Assembly (NCBI RefSeq): GCF_024464655.1
Contig: NZ_JANHAV010000001.1
Coordinates: forward strand, 1-64,000
DNA from: Halobellus inordinatus
GTDB taxonomy: Archaea; Halobacteriota; Halobacteria; Halobacteriales; Haloferacaceae
Length of the DNA stretch: 64,000 nucleotides
Direction of reading: 5' to 3'
The translations under genes and the position numbers were made by a program. A model generated the notes under the pieces. The model had not been told where the DNA came from and searched no databases. It saw only the letters and a list, made by a program, of their open reading frames with translations. Positions within the stretch are counted from its first letter, which is position 1. Each line of letters starts with the position of its first letter. Shown here one piece after another: positions 7,401 to 15,578 of the stretch.

Positions 7401-8909
7401 ATGAGCGACGACGAGCACGGGGGCGAGCGTGCCGACGCGGCCGCCAACGATGCCACTGCCGACGCGGCCGCCAACGATGCCACCGACGTGGCGAACGTCC
7501 GCGTCCGCGGCATCTACACCACCGCCGTCACGCATCTGCTCCTCGACGCGGGCCACGCGGTCGTCCAGGCCTCCGAGCCGATCCGCGAGCGGTTCGACGC
7601 CGACTTCGACGACGCGAGCCACGAGGTGACGGTCGCGACGACGAGCGACCGGCAAGGAGTGGGTGTCCACGGCGACGCCGACGCCGTCGCGACCGTCGAC
7701 GGCGAACTCCGGGCGGTCGGCCGCGACACGTTCGCGTGGGACGATCCGACGCCGCCGGGCGCGGTCTTCGACGCCCGCGTCACGGACACGCTCGGTTCCG
7801 GTGCGATCTGTGATCTCGGAGACGCCGAGGGATTCCTCCCGTACAGCGACACCGACGAGTACGTCGACGAGGGTGACACCGTCCGCGTGCAGGTCCGCGA
7901 GAGCGCGCCGCCGTGGGTCGACCACCGCGCGCAACTCGGCACCGAGATCCGGGCCGACGGCGGCCTCGCGTCGCTCGTTCGCGGCCGCGACGGCGTCACG
8001 GTCGACACCCGCGACGACGCCGCCGGGCGCGAACTCGCCGGGATGACCGAGTTCCTCTCGGTCGAGATACCCGACGGCTGGGGCATCGAGTGGTCCCACG
8101 CCGCCACCCGCGCCGATATGGACGCGCTCGAAGCCGCACTCGAACGCGCCGTCGACCGGACGGACGCACTCACCGCGGCGCTCGACGAGCCGTCCCAGTC
8201 CGACGGAACGGAGGTCGGCCTCCACGCCGCGCCGACAACCGGCCGCTGGCTGTGGTTCGGCCGCGAGTCGCGCTTCGCGCTCGACGGCGCCCGCCGCGCG
8301 GTCGCCGCGACGATGCCGGGCCACCACCGGACGAAGGCCGCGAGCGAATCCGCCAGCGCCGGCGTCGATCTCGCGGAGGCGCTGTGCGGCCCCGGTGAGG
8401 GAAGCGAGTTCCCGTTCGAGGTCGTGACCCGGCAGTTCGGCCCCGTCGAGGGTGACTTCGTCGAGATCGAGCACGGGAAACCCGATGGCCGGGCGTTCTC
8501 GCTCGGCCGGGGCGAAGTCACCGACTGGGACGCAGACGGGACGATCGCCGTGACGCGGACGCTCTCGGGCGGCGGCACCTACGACGCGCTCGGAACGACG
8601 CGCGAGGACGGCGACACCGCGCTGACGAAATTCCGCGAGGGCCGCTGGTGGTACCCGACCGTCTACCGGAGCGCCGACGGCGACGCGAAAGGCACCTACG
8701 TCAACGTCTGTACGCCCGTCGAGTGCTTCCCCGACGAGATCCGGTACGTCGACCTCCACGTCGACGTCGTGAAACACCCCGACGGCACGGTCGAGCGCGT
8801 CGACGACGACGAACTCGACGCGGCGGTCGACGCGGGGCTGGTCCCGGACGCGGCCGCGGAGAAAGCGCGGTCGGTAGCGACGAGTCTGGAACGCGCGCTC
8901 TCGGATTGA
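7401..8909 (+). CDS. FAU-1-type RNA-binding protein / RNase E/G-like
   Basis: The 502-residue protein matches archaeal FAU-1 (AU-rich RNA-binding, RNase E/G-related). An N-terminal RNase E/G-like segment starts at VRVRGIYTTAVTHLLLD (about residue 34). An S1-like stretch follows (VFDARVTDTLGSGAICDLG, about residues 122-140), and a C-terminal DUF402 domain ends in FREGRWWYPTVYRS and YVNVCTPVE. FAU-1 homologues bind or cleave RNA and are linked to rRNA maturation. The extreme N-terminus holds a 27-base tandem duplication encoding ADAAANDAT twice, a disordered linker outside the conserved region. Probably co-transcribed with the 124-aa gene upstream. Confidence 0.8.
   Translation: MSDDEHGGERADAAANDATADAAANDATDVANVRVRGIYTTAVTHLLLDAGHAVVQASEPIRERFDADFDDASHEVTVATTSDRQGVGVHGDADAVATVDGELRAVGRDTFAWDDPTPPGAVFDARVTDTLGSGAICDLGDAEGFLPYSDTDEYVDEGDTVRVQVRESAPPWVDHRAQLGTEIRADGGLASLVRGRDGVTVDTRDDAAGRELAGMTEFLSVEIPDGWGIEWSHAATRADMDALEAALERAVDRTDALTAALDEPSQSDGTEVGLHAAPTTGRWLWFGRESRFALDGARRAVAATMPGHHRTKAASESASAGVDLAEALCGPGEGSEFPFEVVTRQFGPVEGDFVEIEHGKPDGRAFSLGRGEVTDWDADGTIAVTRTLSGGGTYDALGTTREDGDTALTKFREGRWWYPTVYRSADGDAKGTYVNVCTPVECFPDEIRYVDLHVDVVKHPDGTVERVDDDELDAAVDAGLVPDAAAEKARSVATSLERALSD
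7431..7484 (+). repeat. 27-base tandem repeat, two copies
   Basis: Two adjacent 27-base units (7431-7457 and 7458-7484) differ at only one base and encode the nine-residue unit ADAAANDAT twice near the N-terminus of the FAU-1-type gene. The unit is a multiple of three, so copy-number change by slippage would keep the frame. Confidence 0.85.
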
Positions 8910-9097
8910 ACTGGCGCGCGGATGCTACCCCGGTCGTCGCGGGTGGATGCCGACCCATTGGTTCGGTTCCACATCACACGATCGACCCCTCTGACGGCCG
9001 TTTCTCCCCGTTCACGGACGATTTATGCTCTCACAGCGAGTAGAGAACAGCAACTTTATCAGTCGCTCGCGGCGAATTGCTCCCAAGATTACTCTCT

Positions 9098-9104
9098 AGG
9101 AGGT
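9098..9104 (+). promoter_or_regulatory. Strong Shine-Dalgarno deciding the aIF2 gamma start
   Basis: AGGAGGT at 9098-9104 matches the anti-SD of 16S rRNA fully. Spacing is 2 bases to the ATG at 9107 and 5 bases to the in-frame GTG at 9110, so the GTG may be the preferred initiator. Most genes in this window look leaderless, which makes this site stand out and implies a leadered transcript. Confidence 0.7.
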
Positions 9105-9106
9105 CA

Positions 9107-10339
9107 ATGGTGACACAACAAACACAACAACCGGAGGTGAACATCGGGCTCGTCGGTCACGTCGACCACGGGAAGACGACGCTCGTGCAGGCGCTGTCCG
9201 GATCGTGGACGGACCAGCACTCCGAGGAGATGAAGCGCGGCATCTCCATCCGACTTGGGTACGCTGACGCCACGTTCCGGCAGATTCCCGGCGTCGACGC
9301 GCCGGAGTGCTACACGGTCGACGAGACCGGCCCAGACGGCGAGGAGACAGAGGTACTCAGAACGGTCTCGTTCGTCGACGCGCCGGGCCACGAGACGCTG
9401 ATGGCGACGATGCTCTCGGGCGCGGCCATTATGGACGGGGCCGTGCTCGTCGTGAGCGCGACCGAGGACGTCCCGCAGGCCCAGACCGAAGAGCACCTGA
9501 TGGCGCTCGACATCATCGGGATCGAGAACATCGTCATCGCACAGAACAAGATCGACCTCGTCGACCGCGAGCGCGCGGTCGAGTCCTACGAGCAGATCAA
9601 GGAGTTCGTCTCCGGCACCGTCGCCGAGGACGCGCCGATCGTCCCCGTCAGCGCGCAACAGGAAGTGAACATCGACCTCCTCATCGACGCCATCGAGCGG
9701 GAGATCCCGACTCCCGAGCGCGACGAGACGGAGTCCCCGCGGCTCTTCGCCGCGCGCTCGTTCGACATCAACCGCCCGGGCACGACCTGGGAGGACCTCT
9801 CCGGCGGCGTCGTCGGCGGGTCGGTCGTGCAGGGCAAACTCGCCACGGGCGAGGAACTCGAACTGCGCCCCGGCCGCGAGGTCGAGGAGGGCGGCTCCTC
9901 GGAGTGGCAGCCGATCACGACCGAGATTCGCTCGCTGCAGGCCGGCGGCCGCTCCGTCGAGGAGGTCCGCCCCGGCGGTCTCTGCGGCATCGGGACCGGA
10001 CTCGACCCGAGCCTCACGAAGGGCGACGCACTGGCCGGCCAGGTCGCGGGCGAGCCCGGGACGCTACCGCCGACGCGCGAGAAGTTCACGATGGACGTCG
10101 AACTGCTCGACCGGATCGTCGGCGAGGACGAGGGCAGCGTCGAGGAGATCTCGACCGGCGAACCGCTGATGCTCACCGTCGGGACCGCGACGACCGTCGG
10201 CTCGGTCACGAGCGCTCGCTCCGGCGAGGCCGAGGTGGCGCTGAAGCGCCCCGTCTGCGCCGAATCCGGCTCGAAGATCGCCATCAACCGCCGCGTCGGC
10301 GCTCGCTGGCGACTCATCGGAATCGGAACGCTGCAGTGA
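9107..10339 (+). CDS. eif2g: Translation initiation factor aIF2 subunit gamma
   Basis: The 410-residue GTPase delivers initiator Met-tRNA to the small ribosomal subunit as part of the aIF2 heterotrimer. The visible motifs are G1 GHVDHGKT (residues about 17-24), G3 DAPGHE, and G4 NKID, followed by two beta-barrel domains (residues about 210-410). The usual zinc-ribbon cysteine set of the archaeal G domain is largely replaced, with a single Cys at APECYTVDE. It heads the conserved archaeal order aIF2 gamma, PIN protein, Rpo7, Spt4, dephospho-CoA kinase, S24e. The start is at ATG 9107 or GTG 9110, set by the strong SD. Confidence 0.95.
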   Translation: MVTQQTQQPEVNIGLVGHVDHGKTTLVQALSGSWTDQHSEEMKRGISIRLGYADATFRQIPGVDAPECYTVDETGPDGEETEVLRTVSFVDAPGHETLMATMLSGAAIMDGAVLVVSATEDVPQAQTEEHLMALDIIGIENIVIAQNKIDLVDRERAVESYEQIKEFVSGTVAEDAPIVPVSAQQEVNIDLLIDAIEREIPTPERDETESPRLFAARSFDINRPGTTWEDLSGGVVGGSVVQGKLATGEELELRPGREVEEGGSSEWQPITTEIRSLQAGGRSVEEVRPGGLCGIGTGLDPSLTKGDALAGQVAGEPGTLPPTREKFTMDVELLDRIVGEDEGSVEEISTGEPLMLTVGTATTVGSVTSARSGEAEVALKRPVCAESGSKIAINRRVGARWRLIGIGTLQ

Positions 10340-10417
10340 TCACCGCGAGCGACGCCGCGCGCCGGACGACGAACTGACGCGGAGAGCCACGAGATGACGC
10401 CGGGACCCCACGAGACG

Positions 10418-10801
10418 ATGACGACGGTAATACTCGACACGAACGCGCTGATGATGCCGGTCGAACTCGACGTCCGGATCTTCGACGAGCTCGACCGCCT
10501 CGTCGGCGCGGACGCGGATCTGGTCACCACCAGATCGGTCGTCACCGAGCTGGAGAAGCTCAGCGAGTCGGGCAACGGCGCCGAGGCGACGGCCGCGAGC
10601 GTCGGTCGGGACCTCGTCTCGCGGTGTCGCATCGTCGAGACCGGCGAATCGTACGCCGACGACGCAGTGGTCGAACTGGCGGAAGCCGAGGGCGATTACG
10701 TCCTCACGAACGACAGGCCGCTCCGGGACCGATTGCTCGAACGCGGAATTCGCGTAATCGGTTTAAGGGGCCGAAACACATTGGAAATAACAGAACCATA
10801 A
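10418..10801 (+). CDS. PIN-domain protein, VapC9/UPF0129-like
   Basis: The 127-residue protein has a PIN nuclease fold: VILDTNALMMPVE at the N-terminus (first acidic residue D7), a central acidic helix (SVVTELEKLSE), and DDAVVELAEAEGDYVLTNDRPLRDRL with the later acidic residues. It is the PIN protein regularly found between aIF2 gamma and Rpo7 in archaea, so a housekeeping RNA-processing role is more likely than a toxin; no antitoxin gene is next to it. The start at 10418 gives MTTVILDTN. An ATG at 10394 would add eight residues. Confidence 0.85.
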   Translation: MTTVILDTNALMMPVELDVRIFDELDRLVGADADLVTTRSVVTELEKLSESGNGAEATAASVGRDLVSRCRIVETGESYADDAVVELAEAEGDYVLTNDRPLRDRLLERGIRVIGLRGRNTLEITEP

Positions 10802-10804
10802 CGT

Positions 10805-11383
10805 ATGTACAAACGGGTACGACTCAAAGACACAGTCGAGGTGCCGCCAGCGCACCTCGCGGACGTGACGCCACAGCGGGTCAAGCGGCTCCTGCAGGAC
10901 AAACTCGAAGGACGGATGGACGAAGACGTCGGCAGCGTCGTCAGCGTCATCGACGTCCACGACATCGGCGAGGGGACGGTACTCCCCGGCCGCGCCGGCG
11001 TCTACTACGAGGCGGAGTTCGACGCGATCACCTTCGATCCCTCGATGCAGGAGGTCGTCGACGGCGAGGTCGTCGAGGTCGTCGAGTTCGGCGCCTTCGT
11101 CGGCATCGGGCCGGTCGACGGGCTACTCCACGTCTCGCAGATCTCCGACGAGTATCTCGCCTACGACGGCGAGAACCAGCAGCTCGCGTCCACCGAATCG
11201 AACCGGACGCTCAGCGTCGGCGACTCCGTCCGCGTGCGGGTCGTCACGAAGAGCATCGACGAGCGCAACCCGCGCGACTCGAAGATCGGCCTCACCGCGA
11301 AACAGCCCGGTCTCGGCAAGCACGGGTGGCTCGAAGCCGACCGACAGGCCAACACCGCCACGACCGAGGCGGAGGGAACGTAG
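10805..11383 (+). CDS. rpo7: DNA-directed RNA polymerase subunit Rpo7 (E')
   Basis: The 192-residue protein has an N-terminal tip domain (residues 1-80; MYKRVRLKDTVEVPP, LEGRMDEDVGSVVSV) and a C-terminal S1 domain (residues about 82-170; GEVVEVVEFGAFVGIGPVDGLLHVSQI). Rpo7 with Rpo4 forms the RNAP stalk, which aids promoter opening, RNA binding and termination. The start lies 3 bases after the PIN gene stop, and the Spt4 gene starts immediately after this stop. Rpo4 is not in the window. Confidence 0.96.
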   Translation: MYKRVRLKDTVEVPPAHLADVTPQRVKRLLQDKLEGRMDEDVGSVVSVIDVHDIGEGTVLPGRAGVYYEAEFDAITFDPSMQEVVDGEVVEVVEFGAFVGIGPVDGLLHVSQISDEYLAYDGENQQLASTESNRTLSVGDSVRVRVVTKSIDERNPRDSKIGLTAKQPGLGKHGWLEADRQANTATTEAEGT

Positions 11384-11581
11384 ATGGCGGAGTCCCGTCT
11401 CGCCTGCCGGGAGTGCCACTACATCAACCACGCCGACGCGCAGGCGTGTGAAAACTGCGGATCCAGCAGCCTCACCGAGGACTGGGCGGGCTACGTCGTC
11501 ATCACGCATCCCGAGCAATCGGAGATCGCCGAGGAGATGAACGTCAGGGAACCGGGCGGCTACGCGCTGAAGGTCCGCTGA
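11384..11581 (+). CDS. spt4: Transcription elongation factor Spt4 (RpoE2)
   Basis: The 65-residue zinc protein has CRECHYIN (residues 8-11) and CENCGSSSL (residues 22-25), two CxxC knuckles, followed by the Spt4 core TEDWAGYVVITHPEQSEIAEEM. Spt4 binds Spt5 NGN and raises RNAP processivity. It begins directly after the rpo7 stop and ends 4 bases before the dephospho-CoA kinase gene, in a compact operon. The length is normal for archaeal Spt4. Confidence 0.96.
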   Translation: MAESRLACRECHYINHADAQACENCGSSSLTEDWAGYVVITHPEQSEIAEEMNVREPGGYALKVR

Positions 11582-11585
11582 ACGG

Positions 11586-12119
11586 ATGCTCACCCTGCCA
11601 GCGGAGCTGCGTGGCGCGTTCAAAGAGCCGTTCGGCCCCGTCTACGAGGACGCCGAGGCGTTGCTGGCTGACGCCGGACGCCCGGTGATCGCCGTCGGCG
11701 ACGTCGTCACCTACCACCTCCGGCAGGCCGGCCATATCCCCGCCGTCGCGCTCGTCGATGGCCGGACTGAACGCGAGGCGGTCGACGAGGAGATCAGCGA
11801 CGCGCTCTCGGACCCCGAGCACCGTCGGGCGGTCGAAAACGCCCCCGGCGTCATCTCCGAAGACCTGCTCGTTGCGCTCGTCGACGCCCTCGACGCCGAC
11901 GCCCCCATCACAATCGTCGTCGACGGTGAGGAGGACCTCGCGGCGCTTCCAGCCGTTCTCGCCGCCCCGACGGGCGCGACAGTCGTCTACGGCCAGCCCG
12001 GAGAGGGGATGGTCCGCGTCGAGGTGACGGCCGACGCGAAAGCCGAGATGCGCTCGCTGTTCGAGCGGATGGAAGGCGACGTCGACGCCGCGCTGGCGAC
12101 GCTCGGCGTCGAGGACTGA
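11586..12119 (+). CDS. GTP-dependent dephospho-CoA kinase (DUF359)
   Basis: The 177-residue protein belongs to the archaeal DUF359 family, shown in Thermococcus to phosphorylate dephospho-CoA with GTP, the last step of coenzyme A synthesis. Family signatures are GPVYEDAEALLA (residues about 17-28), VIAVGDVVTYHL (residues 34-45), VDGRTER (residues 57-63), NAPGVISEDL (residues about 83-92), ITIVVDGEEDL with VVDGEEDLAALPAV, and VVYGQPGEGMV. The position after spt4 is conserved in archaea and has no obvious pathway logic beyond housekeeping expression. Confidence 0.92.
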   Translation: MLTLPAELRGAFKEPFGPVYEDAEALLADAGRPVIAVGDVVTYHLRQAGHIPAVALVDGRTEREAVDEEISDALSDPEHRRAVENAPGVISEDLLVALVDALDADAPITIVVDGEEDLAALPAVLAAPTGATVVYGQPGEGMVRVEVTADAKAEMRSLFERMEGDVDAALATLGVED

Positions 12120-12308
12120 CCCGACTCCGACGCCGTGACTGTCGCGGCGATGACAACAGCCGGTGGTCTGAGCTACTGACTCCGATTGCCAATTCCGGCA
12201 CGGGATCGGAAACGCGTCGTGAAAACGGCCTCTCGACCGATTTTCTCACCGCTCTACCCCTTCGAAATCCTTTTACTCCTTTCGGATGGATGGTAGAACA
12301 ACTGAACC

Positions 12309-12623
12309 ATGGAAATCGACATTATCTCCGAGGACGAGAACCCGATGTTGCATCGGTCCGACGTCCGGTTCGAGATCGTTCACGAGGATGCGACGCCGTC
12401 TCGACTCTCCGTTCGCGACAGTCTCGCGGCGAAACTCAACAAGGATTCCGACGAGGTCGTCGTCCACGAACTCGATACGAAGTTCGGGATGCGAAAGACC
12501 GTCGGCTACGCGAAGGTCTACGACTCCCCGGATTTCGCCCGCGACATCGAGCAGGATTATATGCTCGACCGGAACAAGATCGAGGCCGAGGAAGGCGGCG
12601 AAGCGGAAGCCGAAGAAGCCTGA
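12309..12623 (+). CDS. rps24e: 30S ribosomal protein S24e
   Basis: The 104-residue protein shows the S24e pattern: DIISEDENPMLHRSDVRFEI at the N-terminus, TPSRLSVRDSLAAKLN, and VVHELDTKFGMRKTVGYAKVYD. The C-terminus is Glu/Ala-rich. A TATA-like CCTTTTACT (12269-12277) lies 32 bases before the ATG, giving its own promoter after a 189-base gap from the operon upstream. In many archaea a small S27ae gene follows; here only 26 bases separate S24e from Kae1. Confidence 0.96.
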   Translation: MEIDIISEDENPMLHRSDVRFEIVHEDATPSRLSVRDSLAAKLNKDSDEVVVHELDTKFGMRKTVGYAKVYDSPDFARDIEQDYMLDRNKIEAEEGGEAEAEEA

Positions 12624-12649
12624 TTCGGTCCTAACGAGTACTTTTTTCG

Positions 12650-14245
12650 ATGCGAATCGTCGGAATCGAAGGAACCGCGTGGGCCGCTAGCGCCGCGCTC
12701 TACGACACCGAGACCGACGAGGTCGTCATCGAATCCGATCCCTACCAGCCCGACAGCGGCGGTATTCATCCGCGCGAGGCGGCCGAACATATGGGCACGG
12801 CCATCCCCGACGTCGTCGCGACGGTTCTCGATCAGGCCGCCGAAACCGCCGGTGGCGACGGTCTCGACGTCGACGCCGTGGCGTTCTCCCGCGGACCCGG
12901 TCTCGGCCCGTGTCTCCGCATCGTCGGGACTGCGGCGCGTGCCCTCGCCCAGACGCTCTCGGTCCCGCTGGTCGGCGTCAACCATATGGTCGCCCACCTG
13001 GAGATCGGTCGGCACCAGTCCGGCTTCGACTCGCCGGTCTGTCTGAACGCTTCGGGGGCGAACGCACACTTGCTCGGCTATCACAACGGCCGGTACCGCA
13101 TCCTCGGCGAGACGATGGACACCGGCGTCGGCAACGCCATCGACAAATTCACGCGCCATCTCGATTGGTCCCATCCCGGCGGGCCGAAGGTCGAACAGCG
13201 GGCGAAAGACGGCGACTACTACGACCTCCCGTACGTCGTCAAGGGGATGGATTTCTCGTTTTCGGGCATTATGTCCGCGGCGAAAGACGCCGTCGACGAC
13301 GGCGTCCCGGTCGAAGACGTCTGCGCCGGCCTCCAGGAGACGATCTTCGGGATGCTGACGGAGGTCGCAGAGCGGGCGCTGTCGCTGACGGGGACGGACG
13401 AACTCGTCCTCGGCGGCGGCGTCGGGCAGAATGCGCGGCTCAGAGCGATGCTCGCGTCGATGTGCGAACAGCGCGGCGCGGACTTCTACGCGCCGGAACC
13501 GCGGTTCCTGCGGGACAACGCGGGGATGATCGCGGTGCTCGGCGCGAAGATGTATGCCGCCGGCGACACCCTCGACGTCGCCGATTCCTCCGTCGACCCC
13601 AACTTCCGACCCGACGAGGTGCCCGTCACGTGGCGCGGCGAGGAGGAGTCGGTCGTCAGAGACCCCAGCGCGTCGGGGACGATCCGCGGCGCGGAGGCGA
13701 CAGTCACCTTCGAGGACGACCGGGTGATCAAACGCCGCGTACCCAAAGCGTACCGCCACCCGGCGCTCGACGAACGTCTCCGTGCCGAGCGGACCCGCGC
13801 GGAGGCGCGCCTGACCAGCGCTGCCCGCCGCGTCGGCGTCCCGACGCCAGTCGTGTACGACATCGACCCGCAGGACGGCACGCTCGTCTTCGAGTACGTC
13901 GGCCACGACGACCTCGCGGCGGCGCTCACGGTCGATCGGTGCCGCGCCGTCGGCCGCCACCTCGCGGCGATCCACGACGCGGGCTTCGTCCACGGCGATC
14001 CTACGACCCGAAACGTCCGCGTCGGCGAGGAGCGGACGTACCTCGTCGATTTCGGTCTCGGCTACCACACCGGGCACGTCGAGGATCACGCGATGGATCT
14101 CCACGTGTTCAAACAGAGCGTCGCGGGGACGGCGGCCGAGTCCGCACCCCTGCTCGACGCCTTCGAGGCGGGCTACGCCGCTGCGGGCGACGCAGAGGTC
14201 CGTACCCGGCTTCGAGCGATCGAAGGACGCGGCCGGTATCAGTAA
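12650..14245 (+). CDS. kae1-bud32: Kae1-Bud32 fusion, tRNA t6A synthase and kinase
   Basis: The 531-residue fusion has two parts. Kae1 (residues about 1-325) carries the metal-binding NHMVAH (H112, H116), the nucleotide-binding loops SRGPGLGPCLR, and VLGGGVGQNARL. Bud32 (residues about 340-531) carries HGDPTTRN and VDFGLG kinase motifs. Kae1 transfers threonylcarbamoyl to A37 of ANN-decoding tRNAs within KEOPS, and Bud32 is the activating small kinase/ATPase. The fusion is typical of haloarchaea and methanogens. Pcc1 and Cgi121 are not nearby. It starts 26 bases after S24e. Confidence 0.96.
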   Translation: MRIVGIEGTAWAASAALYDTETDEVVIESDPYQPDSGGIHPREAAEHMGTAIPDVVATVLDQAAETAGGDGLDVDAVAFSRGPGLGPCLRIVGTAARALAQTLSVPLVGVNHMVAHLEIGRHQSGFDSPVCLNASGANAHLLGYHNGRYRILGETMDTGVGNAIDKFTRHLDWSHPGGPKVEQRAKDGDYYDLPYVVKGMDFSFSGIMSAAKDAVDDGVPVEDVCAGLQETIFGMLTEVAERALSLTGTDELVLGGGVGQNARLRAMLASMCEQRGADFYAPEPRFLRDNAGMIAVLGAKMYAAGDTLDVADSSVDPNFRPDEVPVTWRGEEESVVRDPSASGTIRGAEATVTFEDDRVIKRRVPKAYRHPALDERLRAERTRAEARLTSAARRVGVPTPVVYDIDPQDGTLVFEYVGHDDLAAALTVDRCRAVGRHLAAIHDAGFVHGDPTTRNVRVGEERTYLVDFGLGYHTGHVEDHAMDLHVFKQSVAGTAAESAPLLDAFEAGYAAAGDAEVRTRLRAIEGRGRYQ

Positions 14246-14350
14246 CGGCCTCGATGGCGGGTCGACCGCCCTCGAGGCGCGAAGCGGAAATCGCCCAACG
14301 CGGCAACACGATGCCAAAACGATTTATTAGAGCCCGGCGTATGCTGTCGT

Positions 14351-14629
14351 ATGGTAGACAAACCGAAACAGGGTGAGATTCTCGGGATCCCGTACAACTT
14401 CGAGCGCCCCTCGCTCGGCCGGATGCTGTCGTCGTACTGGCGGCCCGGCAAGGGAATGCTCGTGAAGAAGCCGTTCGGCATCGGCTACACGCTCAACCTC
14501 GCGAACTGGCGCTCGTGGGTCGCACTCGTCGTCGTCGGCGGACTGCTCTGGCAGGAGCAGAAGTCCCGCAGCGACGCCGAGGAAGCCGACGAGGACGAGG
14601 GCGGCCCGGTCGAAGTCATCGTCGACTGA
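14351..14629 (+). CDS. DUF5808 family protein with C-terminal membrane anchor
   Basis: The 92-residue protein has a polar N-terminus with the DUF5808 pattern (GIPYNFERPSLGRMLSSYWRP, then KPFGIGYTLNLANWRSW), one hydrophobic segment (residues about 56-70) and an acidic tail. The role is unknown; small DUF5808 proteins look like single-pass membrane proteins. A good TATA-like CGATTTATTAG (14319-14329) sits 22-32 bases before the ATG, so the transcript is probably leaderless. It stands alone between Kae1-Bud32 and the NTP pyrophosphatase. Confidence 0.7.
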   Translation: MVDKPKQGEILGIPYNFERPSLGRMLSSYWRPGKGMLVKKPFGIGYTLNLANWRSWVALVVVGGLLWQEQKSRSDAEEADEDEGGPVEVIVD

Positions 14630-14734
14630 CCGTTCCACTTTCGACGCCGCCGTCGCCGCGTCGTCGCACCGCAGCGGACGGACGCGACGCGGAACCGACG
14701 ACGCTTTCTCCCGACCCACCCGACCTCGGAGCGA

Positions 14735-15394
14735 ATGCTCCGATACGTCACTACCAACGCGGGCAAGGTGCGCGAGGCCCGCGAGTATCTCGACGGCGTC
14801 GAGCAACTGAACTACGACTACACCGAGGTCCAGGCTTCGGATCTCGGCCCCATCGCGGCCCGCGGCGCCCGGGAAGCGTACCGCTACGTGGGCGAGCCGG
14901 TACTTGTCGACGACGCCGGCTTGTTCGTCGAAGGGTTCGAGGGTTTCCCCGGTCCGTACTCCTCGTACGTTGAGGAGACGCTCGGTATCGACGCCGTCCA
15001 GCGACTCGTCGCTACCGAGATCGACGCCCCGCGCCGGGCTTCCTTCCAGTGCGTGCTGGCGTACTGCGACGGCGACGACTTCGCGGCGTCGCCCGACCCC
15101 GTCGACCGCGCGGACCGCAGCGCCGCCGCGGCCGCTGGGGCGGCATCTGTCGACGAAGACGGCAATGGCGACGCCGCAGCGGACGCCGACGCACTCCCCG
15201 TGAAACTGTTCCGTGGCTCCGTCCGCGGCCGGATCGTCGAACCGCGCGGTGAGGGCGGCTTCGGCTACGATCCGATCTTCGAACACGACGGGACGACGTT
15301 CGCAGAGATGACCGCCGACGAGAAGAACGCCGTCTCACACCGCGGCCGCGCCTTCGCGAAGTTCGCCGAGTGGTTCGAAGGCCGCGCGCCCTGA
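14735..15394 (+). CDS. XTP/dITP diphosphatase (Ham1/RdgB type)
   Basis: The 219-residue enzyme hydrolyses non-canonical purine NTPs (XTP, dITP) to the monophosphate, keeping them out of DNA and RNA. The visible motifs are VTTNAGKVREA (residues about 5-15, substrate P-loop), LVDDAGLFVEGFEGFPGPYS (residues about 56-75, metal site) and GGFGYDPIFEHDG plus AEMTADEKNAVSHRGRA at the C-terminus. Family members are usually about 180-200 residues. The extra length comes from an Ala/Asp-rich insertion at about residues 115-152, likely a disordered surface loop. Confidence 0.93.
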   Translation: MLRYVTTNAGKVREAREYLDGVEQLNYDYTEVQASDLGPIAARGAREAYRYVGEPVLVDDAGLFVEGFEGFPGPYSSYVEETLGIDAVQRLVATEIDAPRRASFQCVLAYCDGDDFAASPDPVDRADRSAAAAAGAASVDEDGNGDAAADADALPVKLFRGSVRGRIVEPRGEGGFGYDPIFEHDGTTFAEMTADEKNAVSHRGRAFAKFAEWFEGRAP

Positions 15395-15578
15395 CGCCGC
15401 CGCTGTCTCGGCTGTCGCCGGCTGACCGATTCTGTTCGAGGCAGCTGTCCACGCCACGTATCGAATCTGATAGCGAGAGGCAAACGTTGATTTAGACAGC
15501 TATCTCTCGGCAAATTCTGTTTTCATCTGATGAGAACGCAATGATAGGCTTATGGGATGCGTCCAGAGACGGTAGGGT

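Noticed and set aside
10418-10801. Toxin of a VapBC toxin-antitoxin pair
   Set aside because: The PIN protein sits in a conserved information-processing operon, and no antitoxin gene is adjacent.
12557-14317. A 586-codon open frame on the minus strand opposite Kae1-Bud32
   Set aside because: Kae1-Bud32 on the plus strand has all expected motifs, and the antisense protein has none.
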